Below, piece by piece: positions 17,180 through 24,692 of a DNA stretch of 64,000 nucleotides. The DNA is taken from positions 620,001 to 684,000 of the forward strand of contig NC_023003.1 of the NCBI RefSeq assembly GCF_000513475.1, written 5' to 3'. This DNA is from Candidatus Babela massiliensis (GTDB lineage: Bacteria; Babelota; Babeliae; Babelales; Babelaceae). Made by a program: the position numbers and the translations under genes. The notes beneath the pieces were generated by a model. It did no database searches. It was not told the DNA's origin and was given only the letters and a program-made list of their open reading frames with translations. How positions within the stretch are numbered: the stretch's first letter is position 1; every line of letters begins with the position of its first letter.

Positions 17180-17696
17180 AAACATCTCCTTTTATTATAT
17201 TTACTTAAATAATTAAAATATAATATTAAAATTAAAAATCATAATGAGAACATATACCACTATTAAGGGTTTTATCAATATTTATTTAATTTAATATAAA
17301 GAGGTATTTTAATTAAAATTAATCTTAAGAATAAATTAAACAATTTAATATAATGTATATATTTTAATAATTTGAACAAAATTAATAAAAAAGTAATAAA
17401 CAGCAAACTATATATATAAAATAAATACCAGTAATTAACTCAAATAATAATTACTTAATTTACAATAAATATAACATTCATAATAAATCTAATATTTTTA
17501 GATAAGTAATAAAGTAAATAAATAGATTAAAATAAACAAATTTAATATTTAGCAAAATAACTTACTTTTAATAATTTTCATTAAAAAAACTACATTAAGA
17601 GATCAATTACTTTTAAGATAAATGTTAAATGCAATAAATACTTAATTAACTTAATCTATTATATTTAAATAATTTGGATATAATACTTAAATTTAA
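17180..17696. other. 517-bp AT-rich intergenic region upstream of parA
   Basis: No convincing gene is present. The block is almost entirely A+T and contains many copies of a short TTACTT/AAGTAA-like string in both orientations between about 17385 and 17690 (for example near 17450, 17502, 17563 and 17609). In partition operons with a small RHH protein the centromere is often a repeat array just upstream of parA, so this is the natural place for it. In DNA of this composition such repeats also arise by chance. Confidence 0.35.
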
Positions 17697-18242
17697 TTAT
17701 TTATTGCATTTATAGTAATTGAATAAATACTTTATTTCAGGAAAAGAAGTAGCATAAGCTAAAGCAATTTTATCTTCTTTATTTTGAAGATTTTTATCTA
17801 CTTTTTTGTTTTTTAATAGTAAAGCAGTTATTAAAGAATCCCGATTTTGAACAGCATAAATTAAAGCAGTATCTCCTAAGCTATTCTGCACATTAGGATT
17901 AGCTCCCCACTCAAGAAGCTTTTCTACTATTTCGTCGCTACCTTCTAAAGAGGCAATCATTAAAGGAGTAAAATCATAATATAATTTATCAATATCTAAT
18001 TTCAGATCTTTTATCATATATTTTAAAATCTTTATATTAGATTCTTGTATAGATTTAATTAGAATAAGATCTAAAAAATTTAATAAATTTATATCTGAGG
18101 TTTGATTTTTTATTAAAATATTAATTATATCAGATAAACTTAAATTCAAATAATCCCTAATAACATCAGCAGATTGCATAGAAAAAAGTCTGGAAAATAT
18201 TAGCAAAGTATTTATTATAATCAATATTATAGGTTTTTTCAT
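17697..18242 (-). CDS. Secreted ankyrin-repeat protein
   Basis: A 181-residue protein with a signal peptide (MKKPIILIIINTLLIFSRLFS, then MQSAD). At least two ankyrin repeats occupy the C-terminal half: FTPLMIASLEGSDEIVEKLL with EWGANPNVQNSLGDTALIYA, and the following AVQNRDSLITALLLKNK. Repeat ends resemble those of the ankyrin gene at 9831 and the decayed one at 44392. Ankyrin proteins bind partner proteins; export suggests a host-facing role, but no partner can be named. Confidence 0.83.
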   Translation of the reverse strand: MKKPIILIIINTLLIFSRLFSMQSADVIRDYLNLSLSDIINILIKNQTSDINLLNFLDLILIKSIQESNIKILKYMIKDLKLDIDKLYYDFTPLMIASLEGSDEIVEKLLEWGANPNVQNSLGDTALIYAVQNRDSLITALLLKNKKVDKNLQNKEDKIALAYATSFPEIKYLFNYYKCNK

Positions 18243-18292
18243 TTTCTATAAATAAAAAATTAAGTTAATAACCAAAATCTATTTCTCAATAA

Positions 18293-18526
18293 TTACCTAC
18301 AAGGTTCACAATAACCAAACCCGGAACAGTAGTACCCTGGACAACATTCACTGGAATCGTTACATCTTCTATCACTTCTTTGCCAACTACAACTAGGGTT
18401 AGGACACATATAAGGCCCTTCTCCTCTTTGCACATCGCCACAACAAGCTGCAGGTAAATTAGAATATAACATTATAGATAAATTAAGAACCGTCAATATT
18501 TTAAAAAATAATTTTTTTATTCTCAT
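18293..18526 (-). CDS. Small secreted cysteine-rich (knottin-like) protein
   Basis: Of several possible in-frame starts I prefer the ATG at 18526, which gives a 77-residue product with a basic, hydrophobic signal (MRIKKLFFKILTVLNLSIML). The mature part holds about eleven cysteines in roughly 50 residues. Its distal half reads C-x5-CC-x4-C-x5-C-x2-C (CNDSSECCPGYYC, then FGYCEPC), which resembles inhibitor-cystine-knot or colipase-like mini-proteins of animals. Disulfide formation would require export. No enzymatic motif is visible. A second small cysteine-rich secreted protein lies on the other side of gatB at 20413, with no obvious sequence similarity. Confidence 0.65.
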   Translation of the reverse strand: MRIKKLFFKILTVLNLSIMLYSNLPAACCGDVQRGEGPYMCPNPSCSWQRSDRRCNDSSECCPGYYCSGFGYCEPCR

Positions 18527-18773
18527 AGGTCTCACAATCATTTTATTAATATTTACTATTTTTTTATTATAATAAAATTTTATCATACTATTTTGCAATA
18601 GTTGTTTAATAAAAATTCAATATATTCGCAATAGACAATAAAACAATTCTGTTTAAATTAATTATTTAAGCTATTAACTTACATAAATTTAAATACAAAA
18701 TAAATTAATACAACAAAGAGTAATTTTATGTTAAATTATTTAATATAATTTTATTCAACATAGGAGTAAAAAA

Positions 18774-20225
18774 TTGATTGACAAAAAATTAGCTTATAAT
18801 AATTACGAAGTAAATATAGGTATAGAAGTTCATGTACAATTAAACACAAAAAGCAAAATCTTCTGCCCTTGTAATAATAATTTTAGCGAAAATCCTAATA
18901 CAAACATATGTCAAATTTGTACAGGACAACCAGGTACATTACCTGTAATGAACAAAGAGGTTATTACTAGTGCTATTAAAGCAGGTCTTGGCACTAATTG
19001 CGATATAGCTTACATATCTAAATTTGATAGAAAGCATTATTTTTATCCGGATCTACCAAAAAATTATCAAATAACACAAAATTACATACCTATATGCTCT
19101 AATGGTTATGTGCAAATTAGATTAGAAGACAATAGTATAAAAAATATACCAATTGTTAGAATTCATATAGAAGAAGATGCAGGTAAAAATATTCATGGTC
19201 AATACAACGAGAGTTTTGTAGATCTAAATAGAGCAGGAACACCTTTACTTGAAATAGTAACCGGTCCTGAAATATCAAGCTCATATGAAGCAAAAGAATA
19301 CTTAAAACAACTTAGACTTATAATGCTATATTTAAAAATTAGTACTGCAAACATGGAAGAAGGAGCATTTAGAGCTGATACTAACATCTCCGTTAGGAAA
19401 AAAAATACTCAAACTCTAGGGACTAAATGCGAACTCAAAAATATCAACTCTTTTAAATTTATTGGCGACGCTATTGAATATGAAATACAACGTCAAATAG
19501 AATTGCTTGAATCCGGTCAAAGAGTCATTCAAGAAACAAGATTGTGGGATACTAATAAGAAAAAAACTGTAGTAATGAGAAACAAAGAGGAAGCAGCAGA
19601 TTATAGGTATTTTAACGATCCTGATTTACCATACATCAAAATTGAACAAGAAGAAATAAATAATATAAAACAAAATCTACCTGTATTACCAAATCAAAAA
19701 TTTGAAATACTAGTATCAAAAAATGGATTAACTCAAGCAGAAGCAGAAATCCTGGTAAATGATACAGAACTTCTTAGCTATTATGAAGAAGCCTCAAAAT
19801 ATACTCAAAGTAAGCATTTAATTAATTGGATTTTAAGAAATCTTCTTTCAACAGTTAAAGAACAGAAAATTCCACTTAACCAATGCAAAATTACTCCTAA
19901 ACGGCTTGCAAAACTTATCGATTTATATGATAAAAATCTAATTAATAATAGAGCCGCTCAAGAAATATTTGAAATCATGAGCCAAGATGAGACTAAAGAT
20001 CCAATAGATATAGTAAAAGAAAAAGGACTTGAACAGATAGAGGATACAGCAGAGCTAGAAAAGATAATTAAAGGGATAGTAGAAGCTAATCCAAAACAAG
20101 TAGAACAATATAAATCAGGCAAAACTAAATTATTTGGATTCTTTGTTGGACAAGCTATGCAAAAAACTCAAGGAAACGCAGATCCACAAATACTAAACGA
20201 ATTACTTAAAAAATATCTTGATTGA
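18774..20225 (+). CDS. gatB: Aspartyl/glutamyl-tRNA amidotransferase subunit B
   Basis: GatB activates Glu-tRNA(Gln) or Asp-tRNA(Asn) in the GatCAB complex for transamidation. It starts at TTG 18774 with AGGAG about 8 bases upstream. The 483 residues match the family: GIEVHVQLNTKSKIFCPC and CQICTGQPGTLPVMN carry the zinc cysteines. RKHYFYPDLPKNYQITQ, GAFRADTNISVR and the C-terminal YqeY-like tail (LFGFFVGQAMQKTQG) are also present. gatA and gatC are not adjacent. Its presence implies indirect Gln-tRNA and/or Asn-tRNA synthesis. Confidence 0.97.
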   Translation: MIDKKLAYNNYEVNIGIEVHVQLNTKSKIFCPCNNNFSENPNTNICQICTGQPGTLPVMNKEVITSAIKAGLGTNCDIAYISKFDRKHYFYPDLPKNYQITQNYIPICSNGYVQIRLEDNSIKNIPIVRIHIEEDAGKNIHGQYNESFVDLNRAGTPLLEIVTGPEISSSYEAKEYLKQLRLIMLYLKISTANMEEGAFRADTNISVRKKNTQTLGTKCELKNINSFKFIGDAIEYEIQRQIELLESGQRVIQETRLWDTNKKKTVVMRNKEEAADYRYFNDPDLPYIKIEQEEINNIKQNLPVLPNQKFEILVSKNGLTQAEAEILVNDTELLSYYEEASKYTQSKHLINWILRNLLSTVKEQKIPLNQCKITPKRLAKLIDLYDKNLINNRAAQEIFEIMSQDETKDPIDIVKEKGLEQIEDTAELEKIIKGIVEANPKQVEQYKSGKTKLFGFFVGQAMQKTQGNADPQILNELLKKYLD

Positions 20226-20234
20226 TAACTAAAT

Positions 20235-20266
20235 AAAATAGAGTAGTAATATTACTACTCTATTTT
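20235..20266 (+). terminator. Terminator after gatB
   Basis: Perfect palindromic stem AAAATAGAGTAGTAAT paired with its complement, ending in TTTT, 10 bp beyond the gatB stop. Confidence 0.75.
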
Positions 20267-20412
20267 ACCAATAAAAAAAATCTTTCTCTAAAACAAGTAT
20301 AAGCATCTTAATGAGAAACTTAATTGAATTTTTAAACCAAATTATTGAACATTTGAAACAAAATATGTTAAATTAATAATGAAATTATAAAAATTTAATA
20401 TATGAGGAAAAT

Positions 20413-20640
20413 ATGCTTATATCTTTAAAAAAATCTTTACTATTCCTAACGCTTAATCTACTATGCTTTAATTTATTAAACGCTAATATATGTCATAATG
20501 CAGCAATCTGTTATTGTTCTGCTAAATGCGATTTTAGGGGCAAAACGCTTAGCGATAATCCAGTCTATGATCCCAATAGTAATATATGCTACTGTAAACA
20601 ATGGGATAAAGATTCACGCTCAAGATGTGGCTTAAGATAA
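20413..20640 (+). CDS. Small secreted cysteine-rich protein
   Basis: A 75-residue product with GAGGA 5 bases before the ATG. It has a signal peptide (MLISLKKSLLFLTLNLLCFN, cleavage near LLNA). The mature ~50 residues carry seven cysteines (NICHNAAICYCSAKC, ICYCKQW, RCGL). A strong terminator follows 10 bp after the stop, so this is a monocistronic unit with good gene signals despite its size. The family is not recognised. Disulfide-stabilised, probably periplasmic or secreted. Confidence 0.7.
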   Translation: MLISLKKSLLFLTLNLLCFNLLNANICHNAAICYCSAKCDFRGKTLSDNPVYDPNSNICYCKQWDKDSRSRCGLR

Positions 20641-20650
20641 TATAATTTAT

Positions 20651-20686
20651 GAAAAGTCTCGTATGAGACTTTTCATTTTTAATCTT
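20651..20686 (+). terminator. Terminator after the cysteine-rich gene
   Basis: GAAAAGTCTC / GAGACTTTTC (20651-20660 and 20665-20674) with a 4-base loop, followed by ATTTTT. Confidence 0.85.
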
Positions 20687-22454
20687 ATTTATTTTCTTTT
20701 ACTATTTTTAATCCATAATCCAGTAATTTATTTTGAGAAACCTCAGTAGGCGCATCCATCATAGGATCATGACCACTTTGAGTTTTAGGAAAAGCAATTA
20801 CATCTCGTATAGATTGACACTTTAACAGTAACATTACAAGTCTATCAACCCCTAAAGCGATTCCGCCATGAGGAGGAAATCCTAGTTCTTGGGCTTGTAA
20901 AAGAAACCCAAATTGTTTATTCATCTCAGATTTATCAAATCCTAAAAATTCAAATATTTTCTCTTGCACTTCAGAATTATGTATTCTGATATTACCGCCC
21001 CCAAGTTCTACACCGTTAAAAACTATATCATAACCACGAGATTTTATATCTTCAGGTCTTTTATTTTCCCATCCGGGTTGAGGTGAAGTAAAGGGATGCA
21101 TAACAGAAAACCATCTTTTTTCTTTCTCATCATACTCCAGCAAAGGAAAATCAGTAACCCAAAGTAAATTTATTTGATTATAATCTATCAAATTAAGTTT
21201 TTGAGCAAGCCCTAGTCTTAAACGTCCTAAATTCGACCAACTATCTTTGTATTGTCCTGCTATTAAAAATATAGTATCACCAAACATAATATCTGGTATA
21301 ATTTTTCTTAAATTATCAACAAAATCTTTAGGTAAAAACTTAGATACCGGAGACTCTAACTCTCCATCCTGATTAATTCTGATCCATAAAAGCCCTTGAG
21401 AGCCACTTTTTTTAACCTGTTCAGTAAGTTGATCAAGCTCTGATCTTGTAAAATGATAATTAGAAACTTTAACTGCTCCGACCCTACCCTTTTGATCAAT
21501 TACATTTTTTAAAAAATATAATTCAGTATTTTCAAATAGTTCAGTAAGATCATAAATAGGCATATCAAATCTTAGATCAGGTTTATCAGAACCATATAAT
21601 TTAAAAGCCTCGTCATAAGTAATTCTGTTAAGAGGTAAATTAATATCTATATTTAATATTTCTTTAAATATGTATTTCAAAAGTCTTTCTATAAGGTTTT
21701 GAATATCGATCTCATTTACAAATGACATCTCTAAATCAAGTTGAGTAAACTCTGGCTGTCTATCTGCTCTTAAATCTTCGTCACGAAAACAACGAGCTAT
21801 TTGAAAGTACTTCTCTACCCCTGAAGCCATTAAAATTTGCTTATAAAGTTGTGGCGACTGAGGTAAAGCATAGAAATATCCCTTATGAACTCTTGAAGGT
21901 ACTAAAAATTCTCGAGCTCCTTCAGCTGTATTTTTAGTTAAAATTGGAGTTTCAACTTCATAAAACCCTTCAGAATCTAAAAATTGACGAAACGCAAATA
22001 TAATTTTATGTCTGATTTCTAACTTCTTCAACATAGAAGGTCTACGCAAATCAAGATAACGATACTTTAATCTTAATTCTTCATCCACATCATCAGCTTC
22101 TTCTAAAGAAAATGGCAAAAGCTTTGACTTATTAAGTATAACTATAGAATCAACTTGAAGCTCAAATTTACCAGTACTAAGCTCTTTATTAACAGTAGCT
22201 GGCTCACGCATTACAACTTTACCTGTAACAGATATTACATATTCTGCTCTTAAAGTATGAGCAATATTATGTGAATTCTGAGATTGAACAGGATTAAAAA
22301 CTATTTGCATAATACCTGATCTATCTCTTAAATCTATAAATATAAGATTTCCATGATCTCGACGTTTATTAACCCAACCAGATAAAGTAATTACTTTATT
22401 CAAAAATTTCTCATCAACTAGACCACAGCCAGTTGTACGCTCAAAGCAATTCAT
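20685..22454 (-). CDS. aspS: Aspartyl-tRNA synthetase (bacterial type)
   Basis: A class IIb synthetase of 589 residues, the normal bacterial length. It has an N-terminal OB anticodon-binding domain (VITLSGWVNKRRDHGNLIFI). Motif 2 is FRDEDLRADRQPEFTQLD at about 216-233. The bacterial GAD insertion spans about 290-410, and motif 3 is GIALGVDRLVMLLL near 531. GAGGA lies 4 bases before the ATG. With gatB present, this enzyme may be non-discriminating and also charge tRNA-Asn, but discrimination cannot be read reliably by eye. Confidence 0.97.
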   Translation of the reverse strand: MNCFERTTGCGLVDEKFLNKVITLSGWVNKRRDHGNLIFIDLRDRSGIMQIVFNPVQSQNSHNIAHTLRAEYVISVTGKVVMREPATVNKELSTGKFELQVDSIVILNKSKLLPFSLEEADDVDEELRLKYRYLDLRRPSMLKKLEIRHKIIFAFRQFLDSEGFYEVETPILTKNTAEGAREFLVPSRVHKGYFYALPQSPQLYKQILMASGVEKYFQIARCFRDEDLRADRQPEFTQLDLEMSFVNEIDIQNLIERLLKYIFKEILNIDINLPLNRITYDEAFKLYGSDKPDLRFDMPIYDLTELFENTELYFLKNVIDQKGRVGAVKVSNYHFTRSELDQLTEQVKKSGSQGLLWIRINQDGELESPVSKFLPKDFVDNLRKIIPDIMFGDTIFLIAGQYKDSWSNLGRLRLGLAQKLNLIDYNQINLLWVTDFPLLEYDEKEKRWFSVMHPFTSPQPGWENKRPEDIKSRGYDIVFNGVELGGGNIRIHNSEVQEKIFEFLGFDKSEMNKQFGFLLQAQELGFPPHGGIALGVDRLVMLLLKCQSIRDVIAFPKTQSGHDPMMDAPTEVSQNKLLDYGLKIVKENK

Positions 22455-22676
22455 AATTTCCTCTATAAAATTTATAATATTTTATATCTATTCATTATTA
22501 TTATTTTAACATTAACATTAATTTAGTCACGATGAAATTAAAACAAAGACAAAATATGTTTACAAATATTAATATTTATCTCAAAATAAATTATCTTGCT
22601 TTAATAAAAAATATTGATTTTTTGACTAAAAAATAGTTAAAATATTAATAATATACAATATTAAGGAGAAAATAAA

Positions 22677-22901
22677 ATGGAAATAAAAGTTTTTAATATT
22701 CTATTACTTGCTATAGCTTCTTTAAGCATGAGCAATTTATACTCAACAAATTATTTTAAAAACGCTTTTAAGCCAGAATATAGATGCCCAGTTCAAGAAG
22801 CTAAAGAAAATACAGAAAATAAAAATTTAAAAGGAAAAGAAAATAATATAACAAAACCAGAAACTACAGAAGCTACTGAAACTGCAGAAGCAAAGAAATA
22901 A
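22677..22901 (+). CDS. Small secreted Lys/Glu/Thr-rich protein
   Basis: A 74-residue product with a good Shine-Dalgarno (AAGGAG, 8 bases before ATG) and a perfect terminator right after it, so expression is likely. The signal peptide (about 1-24) is followed by a hydrophilic tail containing KENTENKN and TEATETAEAKK, which looks disordered. One Cys (RCPVQ) is present. No family is recognised. Confidence 0.6.
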   Translation: MEIKVFNILLLAIASLSMSNLYSTNYFKNAFKPEYRCPVQEAKENTENKNLKGKENNITKPETTEATETAEAKK

Positions 22902-22916
22902 GCTTAGTTTATTCAT

Positions 22917-22962
22917 TAAACAGTTTGTCTAGGATTTGTAGACAAACTGTTTAATATTTTTC
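22917..22962 (+). terminator. Strong terminator after the small secreted gene
   Basis: A 14-bp perfect stem (TAAACAGTTTGTCT at 22917-22930 pairs with 22940-22953) followed by ATATTTTT. Confidence 0.88.
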
Positions 22963-22972
22963 AATCAACTTA

Positions 22973-24571
22973 CTATTTATCTTTATATTTTTGCAACATT
23001 ATATTAACTGCATCATCAACTATATTTTGAGTTAAAACTTGATCTTCTTTAGACATAGTCTGCACTTTAATAAAGTTAATTATATTCTCTAAATCTCTAT
23101 TTGAAAGTCCTTGAGCTAGCTGAGCTATACTGTTTATTTTAGTATCAGTCAAAATAGAATTTACTGAATCAATAAACTCATTACTATTATAGGCAGCACT
23201 TAAAAGCATTTTATTTCTATATAAAGCCAAAACCTTAGCTCTTTCTATCTCTCCAGGCAATGGTAATTCTAAGCAAATTCCCATTCTACTAAGAATAGCA
23301 TTGTCAAGACGATCTTTATAATTAGTACATAAAACAATCATAATTTTGTCACTTAACTTACTAGTATGACTTAAAAAATTACTTAATAACTTATAATCTT
23401 TACTATTAGATTTCATATTCTCACGCTTATAAAGAAAAGCATCCGCTTCATCAATAACAAGAAGTAATCCTCTTTTACTTTTATTTGCCCAAGAAAAAAG
23501 AATGTCCATTTCATTTATACTGTCTTTTTCGCTAAATTTTGAAAAAGAAGACCCATTAACTAAAGCATAACTCATACCAGACCGTTTTGCTAGCTCTTGA
23601 GATAACATAGTTTTACCAGTACCCGAAGGGCCCGACAATAAAAGATTGTTATACTTAATATCGATTTTATTATCAGACAATTGCTTTGATATATTTTTTG
23701 TCGACTCTATTATATGATCAACCTTATTGGCAATATCTTTAGGAAAAATCATCTCTCTTAATTCAGGCTCTATAGGTGAAACAAATTTAGATTTAACAAG
23801 ATCATAAAAACCAAAAATGAAATAATCTGTAACCAACTTAGGCTTTGTAATATTATTAAACTTGTTATAAAGATATTTAATACCATAATAAGAACCAATT
23901 GTACCTATAGCAGCGAGAGCTGTATATTTTACAGCATTTTTGTAATTATTATGTATCTGATTATTAAGATCTTTAAGATTATCTACTGTACCGTTTAAAT
24001 TTACCACAGTACCATTTAAAGCTACAACTGCTCCTTGAATACCTTCACTTGCTCCTTGTGTAAAATTTGAAGCTAAATTTCTTGCTATTACATTAGGAAA
24101 AGTGTATCTAGGAATATTCCTTACAACAGCTTGTGTAGTTTGTAGCGCTACTCTTCTGTTATTACTATTAGCAATTCCTCTTAATGTAGGACTATATTGG
24201 AGTAATTTCACTTCGGGGGTATTAATAAAACTTCTAAACCCTTGTCTTATAAGTTGATGGACATTATAAGTTCTGATATTTTCAATAACATTAGGTACTT
24301 GTCTAGGAGCTCCCAAACAAAAACTATAAGCAGATTTTAGCAAATCTATATCTGAATTATAATGACTTATGTCTATATGAGATAATTTATTCAAGCCAGC
24401 TTTAACAGTATCCTTTGTCATATTCCATAGAACTCCTAAATTCAAACTATATGAAGGCATAGCATTATCGAAAGTAAATTCGTGCATAGATTGTAATTGT
24501 TGAAAACTTATATTAATAATTAACGTAGGCAATAATAACCCTAAGTATATTTTTTTAAAATTTATTTTCAT
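22973..24571 (-). CDS. ATAD3-like AAA+ ATPase with signal peptide and membrane segment
   Basis: A 532-residue protein with AGGAG 10 bases before the ATG. The N-terminus (1-28) is a signal peptide. Residues 30-210 are a helical region with an LNGTV repeat (ALNGTVVNLNGTVDNL). A single membrane segment lies at about 214-234, followed by one AAA+ module. Walker A is SGPSGTGKTM (about 313-322). Walker B is LLLVIDEADAFL (about 369-380), directly preceded by ILFSWANKSKRG. That combination (DWAN-T/K-S-R/K-RG-LLL-x-DEADAFL) is the hallmark of mitochondrial ATAD3 proteins rather than FtsH, ClpX or Cdc48. A sensor-1-like LCTNYKDRLD and an arginine in ILSRMG follow. It probably acts on membrane substrates; a role in host interaction is inference. 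Confidence 0.8.
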   Translation of the reverse strand: MKINFKKIYLGLLLPTLIINISFQQLQSMHEFTFDNAMPSYSLNLGVLWNMTKDTVKAGLNKLSHIDISHYNSDIDLLKSAYSFCLGAPRQVPNVIENIRTYNVHQLIRQGFRSFINTPEVKLLQYSPTLRGIANSNNRRVALQTTQAVVRNIPRYTFPNVIARNLASNFTQGASEGIQGAVVALNGTVVNLNGTVDNLKDLNNQIHNNYKNAVKYTALAAIGTIGSYYGIKYLYNKFNNITKPKLVTDYFIFGFYDLVKSKFVSPIEPELREMIFPKDIANKVDHIIESTKNISKQLSDNKIDIKYNNLLLSGPSGTGKTMLSQELAKRSGMSYALVNGSSFSKFSEKDSINEMDILFSWANKSKRGLLLVIDEADAFLYKRENMKSNSKDYKLLSNFLSHTSKLSDKIMIVLCTNYKDRLDNAILSRMGICLELPLPGEIERAKVLALYRNKMLLSAAYNSNEFIDSVNSILTDTKINSIAQLAQGLSNRDLENIINFIKVQTMSKEDQVLTQNIVDDAVNIMLQKYKDK

Positions 24572-24692
24572 GATTTTAAAGCTCCTAAAAACGCATAACT
24601 GCTTTATAAAAATAATTTAAATTTTATAAAGCAGTTAAAAAATGTTATATACTTAGAGTTTATAATTATTTAAAAAAGTTTCAAATGGTTCA

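Noticed and set aside
17180-17696. Alternative replication origin next to parA
   Set aside because: AT-rich and close to parA, but it lacks any DnaA box, whereas 31.9-32.3 kb has a dense array.
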